Positions 1 to 7,277 of a DNA stretch of 12,446 nt are shown in pieces. Below the pieces are notes generated by a model. That model worked only from the letters and a program-made list of their open reading frames with translations, was not told the DNA's origin and did not search any database. The stretch spans positions 1 to 12,446 of the forward strand of contig JACDAZ010000319.1 in NCBI GenBank assembly GCA_013695175.1. The letters are read 5' to 3'. Position numbers and translations under genes: made by a program. Source of the stretch: Flavisolibacter sp. GTDB lineage: Bacteria; Bacteroidota; Bacteroidia; Chitinophagales; Chitinophagaceae. Position 1 is the stretch's first letter; every line of letters starts with the position of its first letter.

Positions 1-2028
1 GCCCGATACAGATACTTTTATATTTTGATTTTCTAATAAATACAAGGCATCTTTCAAACTCATTTTTTGCACATCCGGCATCAGTTTTCCACCTACAGGT
101 TTACCCGCAACTACAGCTGTACCTGAATCACTTTGAAATTTTACCCAATTATGGTTGTTTGATGCATCTGAAAACCTTACATCCAATGTTTTTAGTACAT
201 TCTTTATATCATTTGCACTACCGGCATAAAAAGAATTTGTGCTGTCGGCAACTACTGGTACAGGATTCAATCTTTTTTGATTTACATACAGAGGATAAAT
301 CTTAGCAGCAACTTCGCGAAATACTGGTGCTGCCAACTGACCACCATAATGCATGGCAGCATGAGGTTTGGTTTTGATCACTACTATCATTGAATATTCC
401 GGATTGTCTGCAGGAAAATATCCGGCAAAAGAAGCCTGGTAAACGCCATGATGATATTTTATATTTCCACTTGCAACATGTGCTGTACCTGTTTTACCTG
501 CTACCCCAAATGGGAACCCTTTAAATATTTTCTTTGCTGTCCCTTCTATTGCAACAGCTTCCAAACATTCGCGGGCAGCGCTTATAACTCCCGGACTTGC
601 AATATTTTTTGACAGAACTATAGGTTCAAATTCAGTTTCCGTAACACCATTTTTACGTATGCGGTTTACCAGGTAAGGTTTCATAAGCTTACCATTGTTG
701 GCTACAGCATTATAAAGCATTAAAGTATGTAAGGGTGTTACCTCTATTGCATAACCAAAACTTGCCGTTACCATAGCATGTAAACCTTCTTTATTTTTTT
801 TCAGTCTTGGTAAACGTGGTATGCCTTCACCCATTAAACCGATGTCGGTTTTTTTATGCAGATGAAATTGTTCCAAATAGCTTTTATAAAGATCTGGTTG
901 TGTAGCAAAGGCTTTATAAGCAAGTTTACTCATGCCTACATTAGAGCTATGAGCAAAACATTCTTTTACGGACATCACTGCCTTGGGTGATCTTTCTGCA
1001 TCAGTTACATTTCTAACACCAACATATTGCGACCCTGAAGTACCTACTTCCACGGGATCATTTATGGTTACTGTACCTTCTTCTAAAACGGCAAGCAGTG
1101 TAGCAAGTTTAATAGTGGAACCGGGCTCTGTTGAATGTAAGGCTACATTTAAATTTTCATCATAAGTACCATCCTTTCCAAGGCTAAGATTTGCAATAGC
1201 TTTTATTTTACCCGTTTTAGTTTCCATTACTATGCAGGTGCCGGATTGAGATTCGCTCGTCACCATCATTTTCATCAACTCCGATTCTACAATATCCTGC
1301 ATTCGTATATCTATAGTCGTTATAATGTCTCTTCCATTTTCAGGATCTATTTCATAACCTTCTACCGGTACCGGTGCACCACCTGCAATAAATCGAACCA
1401 GCCTGCGACCTGTTGTACCGTTTAGCAAACTATCATAGGTTCTTTCCAAACCTACATTTTGTGCATTGTCGCGGGCCAGTCCAATTGTTCTTCGGGCAAG
1501 TAATCCATAAGGATTTAATCTTTTTGATTTGGTTTCTACAATTACACCGCTTTTGTTTCTTCCGAATCTCACTAATGGAAATTGTCTGAAAGCTTTGAAT
1601 TGTTCGAAGGAGAGGTTTTTCTTTAATGGATAATATCTTGATTTTTTATTGTAACCTGCTTTTAGCTCACGCTTGTATTCTGAACTGGGTTTGTCTTTGA
1701 AATATTCAGCTAAGGCTATACTGAATGAATCAATATTTTCTTTAAAACGCTTGCCTCCTTTATCTCTTAACCCTTCTGCAGCAAAGTCTATATAAATATC
1801 AAAGTAAGGAATGGAGGTACTCAACATCTGGTCATCTTCGCTATAGATGGTACCTCTTTCAGCATCCAGCTCTACAAATTTTTGATGCAGGCTATCGCTT
1901 AAATTTCTCCAATAAGCACCTTCAACACGTTGTATATAAAAAGCACGACCCATTACAAAGAGACTCAGTACAACAATCCCAATGAAACTGAGATATACTC
2001 TCCATAATATGTCGCGTTTAATTTCCAA
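1..2028 (-). CDS. ftsI: FtsI-type penicillin-binding protein (peptidoglycan D,D-transpeptidase), C-terminus off the left edge
   Basis: Class B penicillin-binding protein that cross-links septal peptidoglycan in the periplasm. 676 codons are present with no stop, so the 3' end is missing. The N-terminus (MEIKRDILWRVYLSF) leads into one membrane anchor at about residues 8-27, then a PBP dimerisation region, then the transpeptidase domain with the three active-site motifs: STIK with nucleophile Ser304, SSN at 361-363 and KTG at 512-514. The tail (GGKLMPDVQKMSLKDAL and following, from about 645) looks like the start of a PASTA domain, cut by the window edge. The start is TTG at 2028-2026: an in-frame TAA lies three codons upstream, and the first in-frame ATG is past the membrane segment, so TTG is the only ordinary start that keeps the anchor. 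It follows the FtsL-like gene by 14 bases, in dcw operon order. Identity is firm; the start is inferred. Confidence 0.93.
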   Translation of the reverse strand, partial: MEIKRDILWRVYLSFIGIVVLSLFVMGRAFYIQRVEGAYWRNLSDSLHQKFVELDAERGTIYSEDDQMLSTSIPYFDIYIDFAAEGLRDKGGKRFKENIDSFSIALAEYFKDKPSSEYKRELKAGYNKKSRYYPLKKNLSFEQFKAFRQFPLVRFGRNKSGVIVETKSKRLNPYGLLARRTIGLARDNAQNVGLERTYDSLLNGTTGRRLVRFIAGGAPVPVEGYEIDPENGRDIITTIDIRMQDIVESELMKMMVTSESQSGTCIVMETKTGKIKAIANLSLGKDGTYDENLNVALHSTEPGSTIKLATLLAVLEEGTVTINDPVEVGTSGSQYVGVRNVTDAERSPKAVMSVKECFAHSSNVGMSKLAYKAFATQPDLYKSYLEQFHLHKKTDIGLMGEGIPRLPRLKKNKEGLHAMVTASFGYAIEVTPLHTLMLYNAVANNGKLMKPYLVNRIRKNGVTETEFEPIVLSKNIASPGVISAARECLEAVAIEGTAKKIFKGFPFGVAGKTGTAHVASGNIKYHHGVYQASFAGYFPADNPEYSMIVVIKTKPHAAMHYGGQLAAPVFREVAAKIYPLYVNQKRLNPVPVVADSTNSFYAGSANDIKNVLKTLDVRFSDASNNHNWVKFQSDSGTAVVAGKPVGGKLMPDVQKMSLKDALYLLENQNIKVSVSG

Positions 2029-2042
2029 TTTATTTTAGCTCG

Positions 2043-2372
2043 TTAGTTTTTAGTTGTTTTTTGAAGAATGACCGGTGTTTCCTTCAGCTCTTTTAAACCC
2101 AGTGGCTCTACCAGCTTTACTAATTCACTTTGTTTACTCCTGTATAAGACATCGCCTTTTACAGTTTTATATTCATACTGTAATTCCTTCAGCTCTTTGG
2201 TTGTCCGGTTAATACCCCTGTTTAGTTTATCAGCATAATGACCATTGTATATATACACTACCGCCAACAGGGTAAGAAATAAAAAGAAAGGCATCTGCCT
2301 TACAATAGATTGGTAATTCAGTATTCGTTTCCAGCGAAAACGAACTTCTCTTTCTCTAAAAGTTTGTTCCAT
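2043..2372 (-). CDS. ftsL: FtsL-like cell division protein
   Basis: Small bitopic membrane protein of 109 residues. A basic cytoplasmic N-terminus (residues 1-26, rich in Arg and Lys) is followed by one membrane segment at about 28-43 (PFFLFLTLLAVVYIYN) and a charged, heptad-like stretch at about 47-80 that could form a coiled coil in the periplasm. This is the FtsL/FtsB architecture; those proteins form a complex with FtsQ that activates FtsW-FtsI at the septum. Sequence conservation in the family is poor, so the call rests on size, topology and position between rsmH and ftsI, the standard place of ftsL. A purine-rich AAGAAGG lies at 2380-2386, seven bases ahead of the ATG, a better Shine-Dalgarno match than most starts here. 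The gap to rsmH is 47 bases and no terminator is visible, so co-transcription is likely. Confidence 0.8.
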   Translation of the reverse strand: MEQTFREREVRFRWKRILNYQSIVRQMPFFLFLTLLAVVYIYNGHYADKLNRGINRTTKELKELQYEYKTVKGDVLYRSKQSELVKLVEPLGLKELKETPVILQKTTKN

Positions 2373-2419
2373 CAGTCAACCTTCTTATTTTAAAAGGTCA
2401 TCAAAGGATATTATGATTT

Positions 2420-3361
2420 TCAGTCTATTTTTTCGGCTACCCTGAGTTTTGCACTCCGGGACCGTGGATTTTTTTTTCTTTCTTCAGCCGATGCCTCAAC
2501 AGGCTTTTTTGTTACCAGCTTCAATGGATTTTTATTTACACTCATTTCAAAAGGATGGTCTACCTGCTCTTCAAAAGTTCCGATCTTAAAAAACTTTTTT
2601 ACCAACCTGTCTTCTAAAGAATGAAAAGTAATTATGGCTACCCTCCCACCTGGTTTTATAATTAATGGAATTTGATTTAATAATTCCTTTAATGCTCCCA
2701 GTTCATCATTTACTTCAATTCTTAACGCCTGGAAAACCTGAGCGAAATATTTTGCAGGGTTGCCTTTCACTATACCATGCAAAGCATTTTTAAAAGCATC
2801 AATTGATTGCAGTGAAGTTGTTTTTCTTGCTGCTACAATTGTTTTTGCTAATGTTTTTGCATTCGTCACTTCACCATATTGTTCAAATAATTTGTGCAAC
2901 TGTTGTTCTGAATATGTATTTAAAATATTAAAAGCTGTTAGTTCCTGTCGTTGATCCATGCGCATGTCCATGTCAGCGTTAAAGCGGGTTGAAAAACCAC
3001 GACCTGCTTCGTCAAATTGGTGGCTGCTGACACCCAGGTCTGCAAGCACTCCATCTACTTGTGAAATTGAATGCAGCCGAAGAAAGCGTTGCAGGTGTCG
3101 GAAATTGTGCGGAATAAAAAGAACCCTTTGATCATCGGGAACATTTTTACGGGCATCTTCATCCTGGTCAAAAGCTATTAGTTTGCCTTTTTCCTCCAGC
3201 TTTTCCAGAATGGCTTTGCTATGTCCCCCTCCACCAAAAGTGCAATCCACATAAATTCCATCCTTTTTAATATTCAAATACTCCAGTACTTCGTTTAGCA
3301 GAACAGGCGTATGGTAAGCTGCGGAGCTGTGGTCAGGGAGTGAATTTTCCTCCTTTCCCAT
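2420..3361 (-). CDS. rsmH: 16S rRNA (cytosine(1402)-N(4))-methyltransferase RsmH
   Basis: SAM-dependent methyltransferase (formerly MraW) that adds the N4 methyl group to C1402 in the decoding centre of 16S rRNA. The 313 residues are of ordinary family length. Visible family blocks are HTPVLLNEVLEYL (17-29), the SAM-binding glycine motif DCTFGGGGHS (39-48), the acidic FDQDEDA that follows the next strand (64-70), DGVLADLGVSSHQFD (103-117), RGFS..FNADMDMRMD (121-136), ALRIEVNDELGAL (212-224) and ITFHSLEDRLVK (244-255). The C-terminus keeps the basic block KNPRSRSAKLRV. The ATG is only three bases past the mraZ stop, so the two genes are almost certainly co-transcribed and perhaps translationally coupled. 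The stop/start junction contains a perfect 10-base palindrome (CTTAGCTAAG, 3364-3373) of unknown meaning. Confidence 0.97.
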   Translation of the reverse strand: MGKEENSLPDHSSAAYHTPVLLNEVLEYLNIKKDGIYVDCTFGGGGHSKAILEKLEEKGKLIAFDQDEDARKNVPDDQRVLFIPHNFRHLQRFLRLHSISQVDGVLADLGVSSHQFDEAGRGFSTRFNADMDMRMDQRQELTAFNILNTYSEQQLHKLFEQYGEVTNAKTLAKTIVAARKTTSLQSIDAFKNALHGIVKGNPAKYFAQVFQALRIEVNDELGALKELLNQIPLIIKPGGRVAIITFHSLEDRLVKKFFKIGTFEEQVDHPFEMSVNKNPLKLVTKKPVEASAEERKKNPRSRSAKLRVAEKID

Positions 3362-3364
3362 AGC

Positions 3365-3826
3365 TTAGCTAAGGTTATTTTTTACCATTACTGTCTGTGC
3401 CAATCTGCTAAAATCCGTTGGCGAATACGATTCAAAGAACTTTTGATACTCATCCTTATTCCAGATTTCAATCTTATTTACAGCTGCTGCTAAAACCAGG
3501 TCTTTGCCTAATCCTGCATATTCTTTAAGATTTTGGGGGACGAGTATCCTGCCTGCTGTATCCTGTTCTACCTCAATGGCTCCGTTTAAAAAATACCTTC
3601 TGAAGCTTCTTACTTCCTGATCAAAGTCGTTTAAAGTGCTGATTTGGTTGAAGAGTGGTTGCCAGCTTTGCAAAGGGTAAAGACTAAGGCATTTTTCAAA
3701 CCCCCTATTTATGACAAAACGTGTAATTTCATTTTCTGGTAGCTGACGTTTGATTCCAGCCGGTAAAAGGAAGCGACCTTTGGCGTCCATAGTTGCTTCA
3801 TATTCACCGAGAAAGCTCAAACTCAT
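3365..3826 (-). CDS. mraZ: Transcriptional regulator MraZ
   Basis: DNA-binding protein that regulates the dcw cluster it heads. It is known as a ring-shaped oligomer binding short direct repeats upstream of itself. The protein shows the expected tandem AbrB-like modules: FLGEYEATMDAKGRFLLPAGIK at residues 5-26, with DAKGR at 14-18, and QDTAGRILVPQNLKEYAGL at 88-106, with DTAGR at 89-93. The start chosen is ATG at 3826-3824, giving 153 residues and the typical N-terminus MSLSFLGEYEA. The frame stays open to a GTG at 3850-3848, which would add eight residues (MSTNSIFL), but that GTG lies inside the likely -7 promoter element and the third operator repeat, so it is unlikely to be translated. First gene of the operon with rsmH, ftsL and ftsI. 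Confidence 0.95.
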   Translation of the reverse strand: MSLSFLGEYEATMDAKGRFLLPAGIKRQLPENEITRFVINRGFEKCLSLYPLQSWQPLFNQISTLNDFDQEVRSFRRYFLNGAIEVEQDTAGRILVPQNLKEYAGLGKDLVLAAAVNKIEIWNKDEYQKFFESYSPTDFSRLAQTVMVKNNLS

Positions 3827-3846
3827 AAGAAAAATAGAATTAGTTG

Positions 3847-3874
3847 ACACAAATTAACACTTTTTACCACTTTT
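3847..3874 (-). promoter_or_regulatory. Putative MraZ operator: three repeats at 10-base spacing
   Basis: Read on the minus strand from 3874, the sequence falls into three consecutive decamers: AAAAGTGGTA, AAAAGTGTTA and the looser ATTTGTGTCA. The GTG cores sit at 3870-3868, 3860-3858 and 3850-3848, exactly 10 bases apart, so on one face of the helix. Known MraZ operators are short direct repeats with 10-base periodicity upstream of mraZ: TGGG-type in E. coli, and AAAGTG followed by T or G with 3-base spacers in Mollicutes. The first two repeats fit the Mollicutes form exactly; the third keeps only TGTGT. Binding by this MraZ is inferred. Confidence 0.65.
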
Positions 3875-3878
3875 CAAT
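3850..3878 (-). promoter_or_regulatory. Candidate Bacteroidota-type promoter of the mraZ operon
   Basis: On the minus strand ATTG (3878-3875) could serve as the -33 element. After 17 bases comes TTAATTTG (3857-3850), which matches the Bacteroidota -7 consensus TAnnTTTG at all but one base. Transcription would start a few bases further on, leaving roughly 15-20 bases of leader before the ATG at 3826. The operator repeats fill the spacer and overlap the -7 element, a geometry suited to repression by promoter occlusion. Found by eye; no start site is known. Confidence 0.45.
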
Positions 3879-3932
3879 GAATTTTGAACATTTTATATTT
3901 TTCCACATAGCTTTCTTTTAGGAATGTGCTTA

Positions 3933-3952
3933 TTTCACTATGTTTCACAGTA
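3933..3952 (-). repeat. Second pair of GTG-containing direct repeats, 10-base spacing
   Basis: On the minus strand GTGAAA occurs twice, at 3948-3943 and 3938-3933, exactly 10 bases apart, within the divergent mraZ-queA region. The spacing is the same as in the repeats at the mraZ promoter, but the core is GTGAAA rather than AAAGTG. It may be an auxiliary regulator site or chance in AT-rich DNA. Confidence 0.3.
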
Positions 3953-4054
3953 GAAAATAATTTTCATTCTGTTAAAAGCTGTTAATACACTGTGGAAATG
4001 ATGTGAATTGGTGTTGATAACCTTAGATATGGCAATAGTTAATTGCTATTTAAT

Positions 4055-5254
4055 ATGCAAAAAAATCTTATAATAGGTGATTATACTTATGACTTACCCC
4101 AGGATAAAGTAGCCTTTTTTCCCCTGCAACAAAGGGATGCATCAAAACTGCTTGTATACAAAAATCAAAGAATAGAAGATGGAAATTTTAGTGAAATTGC
4201 TTCTTATGTACCTACTGAAACGGTTTTGGTAGTAAACAACACAAGAGTAATAGAGGCAAGACTTTATTTTACTAAAGAAACAGGTGGTAGAATAGAAATT
4301 TTTTGCCTTCAGCCACACCATCCGGCAGAGATGGCAATGGCAATGACACAAAAAGTAAAAGTAAGCTGGCAGTGCCTGATAGGAGGAGCCTCAAAATGGA
4401 AACCGGGTCAGGTATTAGAAAAGGAATTAATAATTGGTACTGAAAAAATAATTTTTAAAGCAAAATATATTACAAAGGAAGAAGATCATTTTATTATTGA
4501 GTTTGGTTGGGATTCAGATCATTCATTTTCAGAAATTTTACATGTTGCAGGAAATATTCCTCTTCCACCTTACATAAAAAGGAACACTGAAGAATTAGAT
4601 AAAGAAAGATATCAAACCATTTTTGCAATACATGAAGGATCCGTTGCAGCACCCACGGCTGCCTTACATTTTACAGATGAAGTTTTTGGGAAACTTGCGC
4701 AAAACAATTGTAAAAGAGAACACATAACCTTACATGTGGGTGCAGGAACTTTTAAACCTGTTAAAACAGAAACCATTGCAGATCACGTGATGCATGCTGA
4801 AAATTTTTCTGTTACTCTCAACACTTTAAAAAATCTAATTAATGCAGCTAACATTATAGCTGTGGGAACAACATCATTACGTACACTTGAAAGTCTTTAC
4901 TGGATGGGAGTGAAAGTATCAAATGGAATAAATGAATTTTCAATAACACAATGGGAAGCATATGAGATTGATAATAGCTTAACTTATAAAGAGAGTTTAT
5001 TGGCTATATTAAATTATATGCAAATAAATCAACAGGATGTAATTAACTGCAGCACCAGTTTACTAATAATACCCGGATATGAATTTAAATCTGCAAGTGC
5101 AATAATTACAAATTTCCATCAACCCCGATCAACTTTACTTTTATTAATTGCTGCTTTTATTGGAGATGCATGGAAGAATATATATGATCATGCTTTAAAA
5201 AACAATTACCGCTTTTTAAGTTATGGTGACAGCAGTTTGTTGTTCAGAAAATAA
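4055..5254 (+). CDS. queA: S-adenosylmethionine:tRNA ribosyltransferase-isomerase QueA
   Basis: Enzyme of queuosine biosynthesis that transfers and isomerises the ribosyl part of SAM onto 7-aminomethyl-7-deazaguanine at tRNA position 34, giving epoxyqueuosine. Family blocks in order: LVVNNTRVIEARL (58-70), NIPLPPYIKR (167-176), YQTIFAIHEGSVAAPTAALHFT (186-207), HITLHVGAGTFKPV (223-236), HVMHAE (244-249), AVGTTSLRTLES, TNFHQPRSTLLLLIAAFIGD and the terminal RFLSYGDSSLLF. The family block usually read as APTAGLHF has Ala for Gly here (PTAALHF). The start chosen is ATG at 4055, giving 399 residues; an in-frame TTG at 4043 would add four. The gene stands alone: divergent from mraZ, and convergent with the histidine kinase with no bases between the two stops. 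To the eye it is more AT-rich than rsmH or atpD. No other queuosine gene is in the window. Confidence 0.95.
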   Translation: MQKNLIIGDYTYDLPQDKVAFFPLQQRDASKLLVYKNQRIEDGNFSEIASYVPTETVLVVNNTRVIEARLYFTKETGGRIEIFCLQPHHPAEMAMAMTQKVKVSWQCLIGGASKWKPGQVLEKELIIGTEKIIFKAKYITKEEDHFIIEFGWDSDHSFSEILHVAGNIPLPPYIKRNTEELDKERYQTIFAIHEGSVAAPTAALHFTDEVFGKLAQNNCKREHITLHVGAGTFKPVKTETIADHVMHAENFSVTLNTLKNLINAANIIAVGTTSLRTLESLYWMGVKVSNGINEFSITQWEAYEIDNSLTYKESLLAILNYMQINQQDVINCSTSLLIIPGYEFKSASAIITNFHQPRSTLLLLIAAFIGDAWKNIYDHALKNNYRFLSYGDSSLLFRK

Positions 5255-5261
5255 TTATTTT
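5248..5261. other. 14-base palindrome centred on the queA/kinase convergent junction
   Basis: The sequence AAAATAATTATTTT is a perfect palindrome whose centre lies between 5254 and 5255, exactly where the TAA of queA abuts the TAA of the kinase on the other strand. Each strand continues with a few more T residues on the kinase side only. It is too AT-rich and lacks a loop, so it is not called a terminator. Confidence 0.5.
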
Positions 5262-6586
5262 TTAGATAAGGGGAGTTCTATAGTAAAACAGCTTCCTTTA
5301 CCCAAAGTACTTTCAGCTTTTATATGTCCGTCGTGAGCATCCACAACTGTTTTTACATAGCTAAGTCCTAAACCAAATCCTTTTACGTTATGAAGATTAC
5401 CAGTATGAGCTCTGTAAAACTTTTCAAAAATGCGCTTTAATGTTTCCCGGTTCATGCCTATGCCATTATCCTCAAGGCGTAAAATAAATTTTTTTGTGTC
5501 TGAAGAAGTATAAATACAAATTTTGGGAGGAACATTTTCTTTAGAATATTTTACTGCATTATCCATTAAATTATTTACCAGGTTTGAAAAATGAACTTCA
5601 TCGGCTTCAATTGTATAATTGGTTGCCTGTAAATCTAATTCCAGATCTCCTTGTTTTTCGTGCAGGCGCAACATAAAATTATCTGCAACATCTTGTATGA
5701 TCTGGTGTGCATTTAGGGGTTTTACATTCAGCTGAACTTCCTGCCGATCCATTAAAGCAGACTTTAAAATTGTTTCAACCTGGCGGTTCATTCTCTGATT
5801 TTCTTCCTTAATAATTTCAGCGAAATAAGACATCTTTTTTGTATCATGCTGTACCTTCTCATTACGCAAAGCATCAACAGCAAGTGAGATGGTAGAAATG
5901 GGAGTCTTAAACTCATGTGTCATATTATTAATGAAGTCATTCCTTATTTCGCTTAGTTTCTTTTGCCTCAACATAGTTCTTATTGTAAGGAAAAATGCAG
6001 TAAAAATAATTAGCGTAAAGATGATTGCAATTACAATAGGTATTCTTAAACTGCGCAATACAATTTGTTCAACACGTGGTACAACTAATATCAAAACTTC
6101 ATCTGCAGAAAGATTTTCTGCTGCTGAACCACTGGGAGGAAGTATAGCTCCAATATATATGTAATGATTTGTAGTATCACTAAACCACTGTTCAAAATTG
6201 AGTGACTGTCTTTCTATTTGAAAAATACCGCTGGTTGTATTTGCAAGTCCAAATTCAAATGGGATATCTTCCATTTTTTGGGCTACAAAAGCCAATCTGA
6301 TTTTATTGAATAATTCAGTAGCAGTAAATCGTTGCGAAACATTATATGGCTTTCCAAAATCAAGCCTGAATCCTTCATCCAGGGGTGAAAATGGTCTTAT
6401 AGAAGCGGGGGCACTTTTATATTGACCCAGCTCATTACAAACCAGGGTGGCAACATTTTCTACACGCTGCCTAACCTGATCCTCTCTAAGTAGTAACATA
6501 TTCTTTAACCAGGAAACCTGTATTAGAATAATACCTACTAATGAAAGGGCTATTAAAATGACGATTATCGGAAATATTCTTTTCAA
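5255..6586 (-). CDS. Membrane sensor histidine kinase
   Basis: Two-component sensor kinase of 443 residues counted from TTG at 6586. Membrane segments lie at about 5-26 (FPIIVILIALSLVGIILIQVSW) and 181-203 (IPIVIAIIFTLIIFTAFFLTI), enclosing a sensor region of about 155 residues with no recognisable domain. The kinase core follows: HisKA with MTHEFKTPIS, phosphoacceptor His224, then HATPase_c with the N box NLVNNLMDNAVKYS (Asn343), G1 box DNGIG (373-377), F box FEKF (387-390) and G2 box GFGLGLS (403-409). The frame is open to a GTG at 6634, but the N-terminus LKRIFPIIV fits a family start at TTG 6586, and a -7-like element at 6618-6625 would put that GTG upstream of transcription. No response regulator gene adjoins it: downstream is convergent queA, upstream divergent yqgE. 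The signal and partner are unknown. Confidence 0.9.
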   Translation of the reverse strand: MKRIFPIIVILIALSLVGIILIQVSWLKNMLLLREDQVRQRVENVATLVCNELGQYKSAPASIRPFSPLDEGFRLDFGKPYNVSQRFTATELFNKIRLAFVAQKMEDIPFEFGLANTTSGIFQIERQSLNFEQWFSDTTNHYIYIGAILPPSGSAAENLSADEVLILVVPRVEQIVLRSLRIPIVIAIIFTLIIFTAFFLTIRTMLRQKKLSEIRNDFINNMTHEFKTPISTISLAVDALRNEKVQHDTKKMSYFAEIIKEENQRMNRQVETILKSALMDRQEVQLNVKPLNAHQIIQDVADNFMLRLHEKQGDLELDLQATNYTIEADEVHFSNLVNNLMDNAVKYSKENVPPKICIYTSSDTKKFILRLEDNGIGMNRETLKRIFEKFYRAHTGNLHNVKGFGLGLSYVKTVVDAHDGHIKAESTLGKGSCFTIELPLSKK

Positions 6587-6617
6587 GCTAACAAAATGCG
6601 TAAAAAAATCGGGTCTA

Positions 6618-6625
6618 CAAAAATA
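6618..6625 (-). promoter_or_regulatory. Candidate -7 promoter element of the histidine kinase gene
   Basis: On the minus strand TATTTTTG matches the Bacteroidota -7 consensus TAnnTTTG at every fixed base. It lies 31 bases ahead of the TTG start at 6586 and downstream of the alternative GTG at 6634. No TTG-type -33 element is found 17-23 bases further upstream, so this is a half-supported promoter. Confidence 0.35.
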
Positions 6626-6714
6626 TGGAGCCACTAACTATAATTGATGGCATAAGTTTATTATCATAAATTTTTAACAGCTTTTGTATCAGTCCTAAGC
6701 AGTACATTTAAAAT

Positions 6715-7266
6715 ATGATAGAACCAGCAGCAGGTGTATTATTGATAGCTGATCCATTTTTAAAAGATCCTAACTTTCTTCGCACTGTTGTTTTTCTAAC
6801 CGAACACAAAGAAGAAGGCACCATAGGTTTTGTAATAAACAGGCAATATGAAAACACCTTAGATGAATTATTACCTGAAATTGAAGGGCATAAATTACCG
6901 GTTTATTATGGCGGTCCTGTTCAAATGAATACCATCCATTTTTTACATAGATATCCCGATGAGATTCAAGGAGGCATTGAAGTGATGAAAGGTGTTTACT
7001 GGGGTGGTGATTTTGACTCTGTAGTGGATTTAATTAATTCAAGTAAGGCTGATCCAAATAAACTCCGTTTTTTTATCGGATACTCTGGGTGGAGTGCAGG
7101 ACAATTAAATATTGAAATGAATGAAAAAACATGGATCACAGCCAATGCCACTCGCAATATTATCTTTCATGAAAATGCTGAAGAAATCTGGAAAGATTCT
7201 TTAAAATTACTTGGCGGCGATTATGAAATGATGATCAATTTTCCAATTGATCCGCAATTAAATTAA
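6715..7266 (+). CDS. YqgE/AlgH family protein (UPF0301)
   Basis: Single-domain protein of 183 residues, the usual family length. Conserved blocks are GVLLIADPFLKDPNFLRTVVFLTEH (7-31), GTIGFVINR (35-43), YYGGPVQ (64-70), VYWGGDFD (94-101) and FIGYSGWSAGQL (120-131). There is no signal peptide or membrane segment, so it is presumably cytoplasmic. The biochemical function of the family is not settled; the AlgH name comes from a regulatory effect on alginate in Pseudomonas, which says little about its job here. It is transcribed alone, divergent from the kinase and convergent with the debranching-type hydrolase, with only 11 bases between the two stop codons and no clear terminator. Confidence 0.93.
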   Translation: MIEPAAGVLLIADPFLKDPNFLRTVVFLTEHKEEGTIGFVINRQYENTLDELLPEIEGHKLPVYYGGPVQMNTIHFLHRYPDEIQGGIEVMKGVYWGGDFDSVVDLINSSKADPNKLRFFIGYSGWSAGQLNIEMNEKTWITANATRNIIFHENAEEIWKDSLKLLGGDYEMMINFPIDPQLN

Positions 7267-7277
7267 TTAAGGAATAC

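Noticed and set aside
983..1165. Open frame of 60 codons on the plus strand
   Set aside because: It lies wholly antisense to the transpeptidase domain of ftsI, has no family resemblance and no leader of its own.
2760..2954. Plus-strand frame of 64 codons with a hydrophobic look
   Set aside because: Antisense shadow of rsmH; the strong methyltransferase motifs on the other strand explain the reading frame.
3827..3850. GTG start at 3850 for mraZ
   Set aside because: It overlaps the -7-like element and third operator repeat; family N-termini fit the ATG at 3826.
4008..4054. Promoter for queA from the TTG at 4014-4016
   Set aside because: No TAnnTTTG-type partner lies at a proper distance; only loosely similar AT-rich strings follow.
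5889..6164. Plus-strand frame of 91 codons with apparent membrane segments
   Set aside because: It is the complement of the second membrane helix and HisKA region of the kinase; the hydrophobic run is an echo of that helix.
6640..6714. Promoter for yqgE around CTTTTG near 6680
   Set aside because: The TA half of the -7 consensus is missing and the nearest TTG is too far upstream.
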